The notes under the pieces are model-generated. The model saw nothing but the letters and a program-made list of their open reading frames with translations, had not been told where the DNA came from and ran no database searches. This document shows, one piece after another, positions 1 through 5,842 of a stretch of 6,724 nucleotides of DNA; positions within the stretch are counted from its first letter, which is position 1; every line of letters starts with the position of its first letter. The stretch is taken from NCBI GenBank assembly GCA_023453665.1, contig JAEXTA010000196.1:1-6724 (forward strand). Reading direction: 5' to 3'. This stretch comes from Bacteroidota bacterium. GTDB taxonomy: Bacteria > Bacteroidota > Ignavibacteria > Ignavibacteriales > Ignavibacteriaceae. The translations under genes and the position numbers were made by a program.

Positions 1-1755
1 GCAGGAAGGTTTGACGCTGTTGGAGTTTTAAGTCAGTTTAAAACTGCTCTGCCTTTTATAGGTGGATATCAATTAATGCCAAGGCTTCCATCAGATATTA
101 TTTCTGCCGGACCAATAATAGAAAAATTTCCTGAAGAAGTTGACCTGACACCAAATTCAATTACACTTGAATGGCACACAATTAATCCAGGTACTTCGCG
201 TATAAGATATGGAACTACTACAAATTATGAGCTTGGAGTTATAAGCCCTGATGATGATTTAAGAACTTTGCACAATGCAACAATAAGCGGTTTGAATACA
301 GCCTCAATTTATAATGTGCAGGCATTTTCAGTTGCTGGCTCGGATACAAGTTTTTCCGGAAATATAGTTTCAAGCACAACATCAGCGGCACCTACTACAG
401 GTGTTATTAATGTTTACTTCAATAAAGATGTAAACATAAGTGTTTCATCCGGTGTAAACGCTAATGGCAATGTGGACCTTACAAATGTATTGATCAACAG
501 GTTAAATAATGCAAAACGTTCTATTGATGTTGCATTATACAGTCTTAGTGGAACAGTAGGTGCAAATATTGCAACGGCATTAGTTAATGCAAAAAATCGT
601 GGAGTAAAAGTTCGTGTAATTGGTGAATATGATACCAGAACGACCGCACCATGGACAACAATCACATCTGCAGGAATTCCTTATATCAATGACAGGTACG
701 GTAATAATGATGGCAGCGGCTTACATCATAATAAATTTTTTGTAGTGGATTATCGCGGCGGTGCACCGGATAGTATATGGGTGTTAACAGGTTCCTGGAA
801 TCCTACTGATCCCGGAACAATTGATGACGCACAGAACTTTTTAGAGATTCAGGATGTTGCCTTAGCCGGTGCATTCACTCTTGAATTTAATGAGCAATGG
901 GGAAGTAATAACGATACTCCTAATTCAGTTAATTCAAGATTCGGATCAAGAAAATTGAATAACACTCCTCACAATTTTATTATTAGTGGTAAAAAAATTC
1001 AGGCTTATTTCAGCCCGAGTGATCAGACTACTTCGCAGTTAGCAAAAACTCTAAGTAAAACTGAAAAATCCGTCAATGCTTCAATAATGACTTTTACAAG
1101 GAGAGAGTTAGCAGATACTGTCATAGCCGTAAAAAACAGAAATAACAAAACACGTTTGATACTCAGCAACAATACTGATACAGGTACGCAATTCGCATAC
1201 CTGCAGTCAAATGGAGTTGATATAAGACTAAAAGGATTTTCATCAGGGTTGCTGCATCATAAATATGCTATTGTTGATGCTGAGCCGCTTGGATATACAC
1301 CGTATGTAATAACAGGTTCACACAACTGGTCATCTTCTGCAGAAAATAGTAATGATGAAAACACTTTGATTATACAGGATGCTCAGGTTGCTAATTTTTA
1401 TTTGCAGGAATTTGCTGCAAGATATTATGAAGCAGGCGGAACGGATTCGATAAACATTGTCACAAGTGTAGAAGATGAATCAGACATTCCAACACAATTT
1501 TCTCTGTCACAGAATTATCCCAATCCTTTTAATCCTACAACAACCATAAAAGCAGCGATACCTGTAACTCAGGAAATTCAGCTTGAGGTTTTTAATGTAT
1601 TGGGTGAAAAGGTTCAGACACTATATAACGGCATAGCCAATGCGGGAATTTTAACTTTGGAATTTAATGCAGTAAATCTGTCAAGTGGAGTTTATTTTTA
1701 TAGATTGAAAGCCGGTGAATTTTCAGATGTAAAGAAATTGTTATTAATTAAATAG
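1..1755 (+). CDS. Secreted phospholipase D-like protein with Fn3 domain and T9SS sorting tail (5' end missing)
   Basis: The frame is open from base 1 with no stop, so the gene begins upstream; the ATG at 76 is internal and 584 residues are visible. The first ~33 residues (ending near YQLMPRLPSDI) look like the end of a further N-terminal domain that I cannot identify. A fibronectin-III-like domain follows (about 109-390; RIRYGTTTNYELG and ISGLNTASIYNVQAFS). Next is a tandem PLD module (about 400-1430) with two complete HxKx4D motifs, HNKFFVVD at 727-750 and HHKYAIVD at 1255-1278. Each is followed by a GS motif (GSWN at 790, GSHNW at 1315), so both halves of a composite active site are present. 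Residues from 1465 to the stop form a T9SS type A sorting domain with YPNPFNP at 1516-1536 and a C-terminal GVYFYRLKAG strand. PLD enzymes cleave phosphodiesters through a phosphohistidine. Whether this one attacks lipid or nucleic acid cannot be read from sequence. The tail implies export by Sec then T9SS to the surface or outside; the signal peptide lies upstream of the window. Confidence 0.9.
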   Translation, partial: AGRFDAVGVLSQFKTALPFIGGYQLMPRLPSDIISAGPIIEKFPEEVDLTPNSITLEWHTINPGTSRIRYGTTTNYELGVISPDDDLRTLHNATISGLNTASIYNVQAFSVAGSDTSFSGNIVSSTTSAAPTTGVINVYFNKDVNISVSSGVNANGNVDLTNVLINRLNNAKRSIDVALYSLSGTVGANIATALVNAKNRGVKVRVIGEYDTRTTAPWTTITSAGIPYINDRYGNNDGSGLHHNKFFVVDYRGGAPDSIWVLTGSWNPTDPGTIDDAQNFLEIQDVALAGAFTLEFNEQWGSNNDTPNSVNSRFGSRKLNNTPHNFIISGKKIQAYFSPSDQTTSQLAKTLSKTEKSVNASIMTFTRRELADTVIAVKNRNNKTRLILSNNTDTGTQFAYLQSNGVDIRLKGFSSGLLHHKYAIVDAEPLGYTPYVITGSHNWSSSAENSNDENTLIIQDAQVANFYLQEFAARYYEAGGTDSINIVTSVEDESDIPTQFSLSQNYPNPFNPTTTIKAAIPVTQEIQLEVFNVLGEKVQTLYNGIANAGILTLEFNAVNLSSGVYFYRLKAGEFSDVKKLLLIK

Positions 1756-1787
1756 ATAAACATAGTTCAACAAATAAAATTTTTAGA

Positions 1788-1815
1788 TTACTAAGGTGAC
1801 AATTATTTGTATAAG
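1788..1815 (+). promoter_or_regulatory. Weak candidate promoter for atpDC
   Basis: The 112-base spacer 1756-1867 separates the PLD gene from atpD. It holds a TATAAG box (1810-1815) with a poor TTACTA -35-like element 16 bases upstream (1788-1793). The change of function across the spacer suggests that atpDC has its own promoter. I see no convincing terminator hairpin for the PLD gene here, so readthrough is possible. The boxes match consensus poorly in AT-rich DNA and are only a suggestion. Confidence 0.22.
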
Positions 1816-1867
1816 AGAATCAAAATCTTTAATTTTCCACTTCTTTTTTAACTAATTAGGTAGGATA

Positions 1868-3277
1868 ATGAGCGAATTTAAGGGTAAAATACTCCAGGTT
1901 ATTGGTCCTGTTATTGATATCGAGTTTGAAGCAGGACAACTTCCAAAAATTTATAATGCCGTAAGAATACCGCGTACTACCACCGAAGGTGTAGTTGGAG
2001 ATCTTATAGCTGAAGTTCAACAGCATCTTGGTGAAGACAGGGTCAGGGCTGTTGCGATGGATAGCACAGATGGTCTTGTAAGAGGTATGGATGCTTTTGA
2101 TGAAGGGAAGCCCATCTCTGTACCTGTAGGACCCGAGACACTTGGTCGATTAATTAATGTTACCGGAAACGGAATCGATGGACTGGGTGAAATAAAAACA
2201 AAACTTTCTTATCCGATTCACAGACCCGCCCCATTATTTAAAACTTTATCTACAAAAACAGAAATTTTTGAAACCGGTATTAAAGTAATTGATCTTATTG
2301 AACCCTATTCCAAAGGCGGTAAAACCGGATTGTTCGGTGGTGCCGGTGTAGGTAAAACAGTTATTATCCAGGAGTTGATTCATAATATCGCTCAGGAACA
2401 TGGCGGTTATTCTGTATTTGCAGGTGTTGGTGAAAGAACACGTGAAGGAAATGACCTTTGGTTAGAGATGAAAGAATCTGGAGTACTTAGTAAAACTGCA
2501 CTTGTATTTGGTCAGATGAATGAACCACCAGGAGCACGGTTAAGAGTCGCGTTGACCGGATTAACAATCTCTGAATACTTCCGCGATGAAGAGGGAAGAG
2601 ATGTACTATTGTTTATTGATAACATTTTCCGCTTTACACAAGCGGGTTCTGAAGTGTCAGCACTTTTAGGACGTATGCCTTCGGCGGTTGGTTATCAGCC
2701 AAACCTGGCAACTGAAATGGGTGCGTTACAGGAAAGAATAACTTCAACTGATAAGGGCTCAATTACTTCTGTACAAGCAATTTACGTCCCTGCAGATGAT
2801 CTTACAGATCCGGCACCTGCCGCTGCATTTGCACATCTTGATGCAACCACTGTATTAAGCCGTCAGATTTCGGAACTGGGTATTTACCCCGCTGTTGATC
2901 CGTTGGATTCAACTTCAAGAATTCTTGAACCGGGTATTCTCGGTCAGGAGCATTATGATGTTGCTAAGAGATGTAAAGAGATTCTTCAGCAATATAAAGA
3001 CCTTCAGGATATTATTAATATTCTCGGTATGGATGAACTTTCCGATGATGATAAAATTGTTGTGAGAAGAGCAAGAAGAATTCAGAGATTTTTCAGTCAG
3101 CCATTCCACGTTGCTGAACAGTTTACCGGATTTAAAGGTAAGTACGTTAAACTTGAAGATACCATACGCGGATTCAAAGGAATAATTGACGGACATTATG
3201 ACGATCTTCCGGAATCAGCATTTATGTACGTCGGTACAATTGAAGAAGCTGTCGAAAAAGCAAAGAGTATGAAATAA
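1868..3277 (+). CDS. atpD: F1F0 ATP synthase subunit beta
   Basis: Catalytic beta subunit of the F1 sector, which makes ATP from ADP and phosphate, driven by rotation coupled to proton or sodium flow, on the cytoplasmic face of the inner membrane. At 469 residues it is the normal full length. The N-terminal beta-barrel (GKILQVIGPVIDIEF) is followed by Walker A GGAGVGKT (157-164), the GVGERTREGND segment with catalytic Glu189 and Arg190, Walker B ending in Asp251 (DVLLFID), and GRMPSAVGYQPNLATEMG from 268. Tyr340 lies in IYPAVDPLDS, and the DELSDDD loop (389-395) corresponds to DELSEED. The ATG at 1868 is preceded by AGGTAGG (1858-1864) and gives the usual N-terminus. The gene abuts atpC. No other ATP synthase genes lie alongside, so the alpha, gamma, delta and F0 subunits must be encoded elsewhere, as reported for Chlorobium-type atpDC operons. 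Nothing looks broken. Confidence 0.99.
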   Translation: MSEFKGKILQVIGPVIDIEFEAGQLPKIYNAVRIPRTTTEGVVGDLIAEVQQHLGEDRVRAVAMDSTDGLVRGMDAFDEGKPISVPVGPETLGRLINVTGNGIDGLGEIKTKLSYPIHRPAPLFKTLSTKTEIFETGIKVIDLIEPYSKGGKTGLFGGAGVGKTVIIQELIHNIAQEHGGYSVFAGVGERTREGNDLWLEMKESGVLSKTALVFGQMNEPPGARLRVALTGLTISEYFRDEEGRDVLLFIDNIFRFTQAGSEVSALLGRMPSAVGYQPNLATEMGALQERITSTDKGSITSVQAIYVPADDLTDPAPAAAFAHLDATTVLSRQISELGIYPAVDPLDSTSRILEPGILGQEHYDVAKRCKEILQQYKDLQDIINILGMDELSDDDKIVVRRARRIQRFFSQPFHVAEQFTGFKGKYVKLEDTIRGFKGIIDGHYDDLPESAFMYVGTIEEAVEKAKSMK

Positions 3278-3697
3278 ATGACATCTCTAAATCTTGAAAT
3301 AATCACACCGTCTAAAACGGTTTTCTCCGGAGAGATTAAATCAATCACTATTCCCGGTACGAGCGGAAGTTTTCAGGTTTTAGTTAATCATGCACCATTG
3401 ATCAGTACTTTTGAGATTGGTGAGATTAAAATTGAAGATGTACAGGGAAAGAAATTGTCTTATTCAACTGCAGGCGGTACCGTTGAAGTTAATACTAATA
3501 AAGTACTCGTGCTTGCTGATTCACTCGAACTGATTGAGAATATTGATATACAGCGAGCTATAAATTCGAAGGAGAGAGCGGAAAACAGGCTAGCTAATAA
3601 ATCCGTCGGGAATATTGATGTTGCAAGAGCAGAAGCATCTTTAGCCCGCGCCCTTAACCGTATTAAACTTACTGAAAAGTATTCCGCAGTAAAATAA
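3278..3697 (+). CDS. atpC: F1F0 ATP synthase subunit epsilon
   Basis: Central-stalk subunit that, with gamma, links F1 to the c-ring and can inhibit ATP hydrolysis. The 139 residues match the family length. Residues 3-87 form the N-terminal beta-sandwich (LEIITPSKTVFSGEIKSITI, then NHAPLIS and a GGTVEVNTNKVLVLAD strand pair). Residues 88-139 form the two-helix C-terminal hairpin (IQRAINSKERAENRLA and ARAEASLARALNRIK), so the potentially inhibitory C-terminal domain is retained. The ATG directly follows the atpD TAA with no spacer. A purine-rich AAAGAG within the end of atpD (3262-3267) is a possible ribosome site, and translational coupling to atpD is likely. This is the last gene of the plus-strand unit; a hairpin begins six bases after its stop. 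Confidence 0.97.
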   Translation: MTSLNLEIITPSKTVFSGEIKSITIPGTSGSFQVLVNHAPLISTFEIGEIKIEDVQGKKLSYSTAGGTVEVNTNKVLVLADSLELIENIDIQRAINSKERAENRLANKSVGNIDVARAEASLARALNRIKLTEKYSAVK

Positions 3698-3703
3698 TTT
3701 TAA

Positions 3704-3732
3704 GCAGGAATGAATGGGAAATTCATTCCTGC
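3704..3732. terminator. Convergent hairpin terminator between atpC and the LON gene
   Basis: Perfect 12-bp inverted repeat: GCAGGAATGAAT (3704-3715) and ATTCATTCCTGC (3721-3732), with loop GGGAA. It fills most of the 38-base gap between two converging stop codons, six bases after the atpC stop and three after the LON gene stop (3736). Read on the minus strand, an interrupted T-rich stretch (TTAAAATTATTTT) follows the stem. On the plus strand only AATTCAATTC follows, so the plus-strand signal lacks a clean T run. It probably ends transcription from both sides. Confidence 0.75.
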
Positions 3733-3735
3733 AAT

Positions 3736-4359
3736 TCAATTCAAATAACCATCCGCAGCAATTATCTTTTTCAAGATACTCTTCTCCTGGATATCCTTAT
3801 TCAGTTTAGACAGATGATTAATCAGGTAATCAATTCTGGAGTTTTCATTTGTAATTGTTATCAATTCCTGCTGCTGTTCAAGACTAAGTCCTGATTTTTC
3901 TGCAAGTTTAAAAGATTTCAGATTAGTTCTTTCAAAACTTTTCCAAAAATTCTCATCGAGTTTAAAATCTACAAGTGAAATCAGGTTGACGAAAGAATTC
4001 TTTAAAACTGAAAGTGTTCTTTCATTAATTACCGAAGTAATATCACTGTATTCATCCGCTGTGCCTAAATGATAACCATCCGGATGAAGTGAAATTTCAG
4101 TGATACTGATTCTTCCGGTGCCTTTAACAATTATATCCATTTCACCATTTTCATATTTTCGTAGAAGGGTATCTATTCTTACATAAGTTCCTATCCGTGA
4201 TATTTCATCATTCAGAAAAGAACAAACACCAAAACCTGAATTAGTTTCCAGACACCAGTTAATCATTTCTTTATATCGTGGTTCAAAGATATGCAGGGGA
4301 TATTTCGATCCGGGAAAAACAACAAGCTTAAGAGGGAATAGCGGTATCTGATGTGCCAT
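3736..4359 (-). CDS. Stand-alone LON substrate-binding domain protein
   Basis: A 207-residue protein that opens with the characteristic LON N-terminal signature (IPLFPLKLVVFPGSKYPLHI, then FEPRYKEMI, residues 5-33). A central beta region follows (IGTYVRIDTLLRKYENGEMD, then IIVKGTGRISI), and a charged, mainly helical C-terminal half runs from about 115 to 200. There is no AAA+ ATPase and no Ser-Lys protease domain, so this is not Lon protease. It belongs to the small Lon N-terminal-domain (PUA-like) proteins, sometimes annotated as peptidase S16-like, whose role is not settled; binding a protein substrate is the usual guess. The start at 4359 fits the family, which begins just before the PLFPL motif. 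No Shine-Dalgarno sequence is visible (the leader is TCTTTTTAATTATT). The gene lies 47 bases beyond sodA, with a terminator in between, and converges on atpC. Confidence 0.88.
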   Translation of the reverse strand: MAHQIPLFPLKLVVFPGSKYPLHIFEPRYKEMINWCLETNSGFGVCSFLNDEISRIGTYVRIDTLLRKYENGEMDIIVKGTGRISITEISLHPDGYHLGTADEYSDITSVINERTLSVLKNSFVNLISLVDFKLDENFWKSFERTNLKSFKLAEKSGLSLEQQQELITITNENSRIDYLINHLSKLNKDIQEKSILKKIIAADGYLN

Positions 4360-4363
4360 AATA

Positions 4364-4397
4364 ATTAAAAAGAGGGCTGCGATTTAATTCGCAGCCC
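4364..4397 (-). terminator. Rho-independent terminator of sodA
   Basis: Read on the minus strand, a 9-bp GC-rich stem GGGCTGCGA/TCGCAGCCC (arms at 4389-4397 and 4374-4382) with a six-base AT loop is followed at once by TCTTTTTAATT. This is a textbook intrinsic terminator, beginning nine bases after the sodA stop. The next gene on this strand starts only 14 bases after the stem, so the T-rich tract also forms that gene's leader. Confidence 0.88.
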
Positions 4398-4406
4398 AAT
4401 ATAATT

Positions 4407-5129
4407 TTATTTTACAATTGCACTGAAGCGGGCAGCGACTTCATCCCAGTTAATTACATTGAACCAGTTCTCAATGTATTCTGGTCTTCTGTTTTGATAT
4501 TTCAGATAGTAAGCATGTTCCCAAACATCAATACCCATTATTGGTGTACCTTTAACATCGGCAACATCCATTAAGGGATTATCCTGGTTTGGTGTTGATG
4601 AAACAACAAGCTTATTATCTTTAACAACCAGCCACGCCCAGCCAGAACCGAATCTTGTTGCAGCAGCATTGCTGAATTGCTTTTTAAATTCATCGAAGTT
4701 TCCGAATGCTGAATTGATTGCATCAGCAAGTTTACCTGAAGGTGCTGCTGTGCCTTTTTTCATTATCTGCCAGAAAAGTGAGTGATTAAAATGTCCGCCG
4801 CCGTTATTGCGTACAGCCGCAGGAAGTTTAGAAATTCCAGCCATCAGTTCTTCAAGTGATTTACCTTCCATATCAGTATTTGCAACAGCATTATTAAGGT
4901 TTGTGACATAAGCATTGTGATGTTTTGTGTGGTGTATTTCCATCGTCATTTTATCAATGAATGGTTCAAGTGCATCATAATTATAAGGCAGTGCGGGTAA
5001 CTCGAATTTTGCCATTGTAGAACTCCTTTTATTTTTATTTGTGAAATTATTTAAAGTCTTTGATATTGGTTCGCCTATAGTTACAGCCGGAATAGCTCCG
5101 AGTGTAAATAAAAAATTTCTTCTTTTCAT
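4407..5129 (-). CDS. sodA: Superoxide dismutase, Mn-type, with Tat-like N-terminal extension
   Basis: Converts superoxide to oxygen and hydrogen peroxide. The SOD core starts at the internal Met39 (MAKFELPALPYNYDALEP) and is 202 residues, the normal family length. In core numbering the four metal ligands are His28 (EIHHTKHH), His78 (GGHFNHSLFW), Asp163 and His167 (GIDVWEHAYY). Gln144 in TPNQDNPLMD and the glycine run before His78 are features of Mn enzymes rather than Fe enzymes, though cambialistic use cannot be excluded. The longer frame from 5129 adds 38 residues, starting KRRNFLF with an uncharged run up to TIG. This resembles a twin-arginine signal, without an obvious AxA cleavage site. 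The long start lies 19 bases after iscA with a weak AGG; the core start at 5015 has a much better ribosome site. Either start, or both, may be used. I give the long form because it fits the operon spacing and encodes a signal-like peptide. A strong terminator follows. Confidence 0.9.
   Translation of the reverse strand: MKRRNFLFTLGAIPAVTIGEPISKTLNNFTNKNKRSSTMAKFELPALPYNYDALEPFIDKMTMEIHHTKHHNAYVTNLNNAVANTDMEGKSLEELMAGISKLPAAVRNNGGGHFNHSLFWQIMKKGTAAPSGKLADAINSAFGNFDEFKKQFSNAAATRFGSGWAWLVVKDNKLVVSSTPNQDNPLMDVADVKGTPIMGIDVWEHAYYLKYQNRRPEYIENWFNVINWDEVAARFSAIVK
5023..5030 (-). promoter_or_regulatory. Internal Shine-Dalgarno for the short (cytoplasmic) SOD start
   Basis: The minus strand reads AAAAGGAG, then seven bases, then the ATG at 5013-5015 that begins MAKFELPALPY. 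This is among the best ribosome-binding sites in the window and sits at ideal spacing, inside the frame of the longer SOD form. It argues that a 202-residue SOD without the extension is made from 4407-5015. Confidence 0.7.
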
Positions 5130-5148
5130 ATTAACCTATAATCAGTTT

Positions 5149-5499
5149 TTAAACACCGAATGATTCACCGCAGCCGCATGTTTTTTGTGCATTAGGATTG
5201 TTGAAAATAAATCCTTTACCATTTAATCCATCGCTGAAATCAAGTTCAGTCCCGGTGAGATAAAACAAACTTTTTCCATCGACCAGAAGTTTTACTTCCT
5301 TTGATTCTACTATCATATCACCTTCACGGGTTTCTCCATCAAAGCCGAGAGAATATGTTAATCCTGAACATCCTCCGCCTTTAACGCCTACACGTAAGCC
5401 ATAATCGGAAGGTATTTTATTCTCTTCCATTATTCTCTTTATTTCTTTTGCCGCTTTATCTGTTACTTTTATTTCTGATTCAATTTGTATGTTTGACAT
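5149..5499 (-). CDS. iscA: A-type iron-sulfur carrier (IscA/ErpA/SufA/HesB family)
   Basis: A 116-residue small cytoplasmic protein that binds an Fe-S cluster or iron and passes it to apo-enzymes. The three conserved cysteines are present: Cys44 in GGGCSGLTY, and Cys108 and Cys110 in the C-terminal TCGCGESF. Other family marks are the LRVGVKGGG strand, VDGKSLFYLTGTELDF and the NPNA stretch before the CGC. GGGCSG and NPNAQKTCGCG lean towards ErpA, while VDGKSL and GESF also occur in IscA, so the symbol marks the family and not a proven subtype. The ATG at 5499 has a good AGAGGA ribosome site eight bases upstream (5508-5513). It lies 27 bases after the unknown gene and 19 bases before the long sodA start, inside the Fe-S/SOD operon. 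It looks intact. Confidence 0.95.
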   Translation of the reverse strand: MSNIQIESEIKVTDKAAKEIKRIMEENKIPSDYGLRVGVKGGGCSGLTYSLGFDGETREGDMIVESKEVKLLVDGKSLFYLTGTELDFSDGLNGKGFIFNNPNAQKTCGCGESFGV

Positions 5500-5526
5500 G
5501 ATTTACATCCTCTGTTTAATTAAAAA

Positions 5527-5832
5527 TTATAACGGGTCACCGGGAGTAGTAGTAACAAATTCCGGGTAGTTAACTCTCCAGCTTTGGAATCCTGTTTTAA
5601 TTAATATTCCCTGGTTTTCGAAATGCGAACTGAGATCATTCGCAGCAGTCTCCGCATCAGTGTATTTTATTTTTATTTCCTTCATCTCAAGATATTTCAT
5701 TAGTCCGTAATGAAAGTCCCTGTAGAAAAGATTTGAATTATGAAATAACGGAAATTTTGCTTTAAGAAATTTCAGAAATGATTCAGAATCATTTTTAATG
5801 TTATTAATATTTTCATTTAGTCTGTGACTCAT
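5527..5832 (-). CDS. Hypothetical protein in the iscS-iscA operon
   Basis: I do not recognise this 101-residue protein. It is soluble-looking, rich in Lys, Asn and Phe, and has no cysteine, signal peptide or membrane segment. Residues 10-26 and 35-50 look helical. Residues 58-90 (DAETAANDLSSHFENQG, then ILIKTGFQSWRVNYPEF) read as a helix followed by a beta-hairpin, reminiscent of a winged-helix end, though this is only an impression. The start is well supported: an AGGGA ribosome site overlaps the iscS stop, and the ATG lies eight bases beyond that stop. iscA follows after 27 bases. Tight packing between a desulfurase and an A-type carrier suggests a role tied to Fe-S or sulfur handling. The lack of cysteines rules out a classic IscU-like scaffold. 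It is a real gene by spacing, ribosome site and length; its function is unknown. Confidence 0.8.
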   Translation of the reverse strand: MSHRLNENINNIKNDSESFLKFLKAKFPLFHNSNLFYRDFHYGLMKYLEMKEIKIKYTDAETAANDLSSHFENQGILIKTGFQSWRVNYPEFVTTTPGDPL

Positions 5833-5837
5833 AAATT

Positions 5838-5842
5838 TCCCT
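5838..5842 (-). promoter_or_regulatory. Ribosome site overlapping the iscS stop
   Basis: The minus strand reads TAGGGAAATTTATG: the TAG stop of iscS (5841-5843) shares its AG with the AGGGA Shine-Dalgarno of the next gene, six bases before its ATG. This supports translational coupling and fixes the start of the 101-residue protein. Confidence 0.65.

Noticed and set aside
414..665. Open frame of 83 codons antisense to the PLD gene
   Set aside because: It lies wholly inside the strongly supported PLD coding region, and its protein shows no recognisable motif. It is a shadow frame.
2915..3196. Open frame of 93 codons antisense to atpD
   Set aside because: It lies inside the highly conserved C-terminal part of atpD, and its low-complexity product has no family resemblance.
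5503..5508. Start-stop ATGTAA just ahead of the iscA start
   Set aside because: It sits within the ribosome-site spacer and is more simply explained by chance; no regulatory role can be supported from one sequence.
5515..5524. Palindrome TTTAATTAAA between the unknown gene and iscA, considered as an operator
   Set aside because: It is a short AT-only palindrome in AT-rich spacer DNA, with no second copy and no regulator nearby.
5526..5531. Perfect TATAAT on the minus strand at the end of the unknown gene, a possible promoter for iscA-sodA
   Set aside because: No acceptable -35 element lies 16-18 bases upstream (the nearest TTGTTA is 21 bases away), and the box overlaps the stop codon in AT-rich DNA. 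A chance match is likely.
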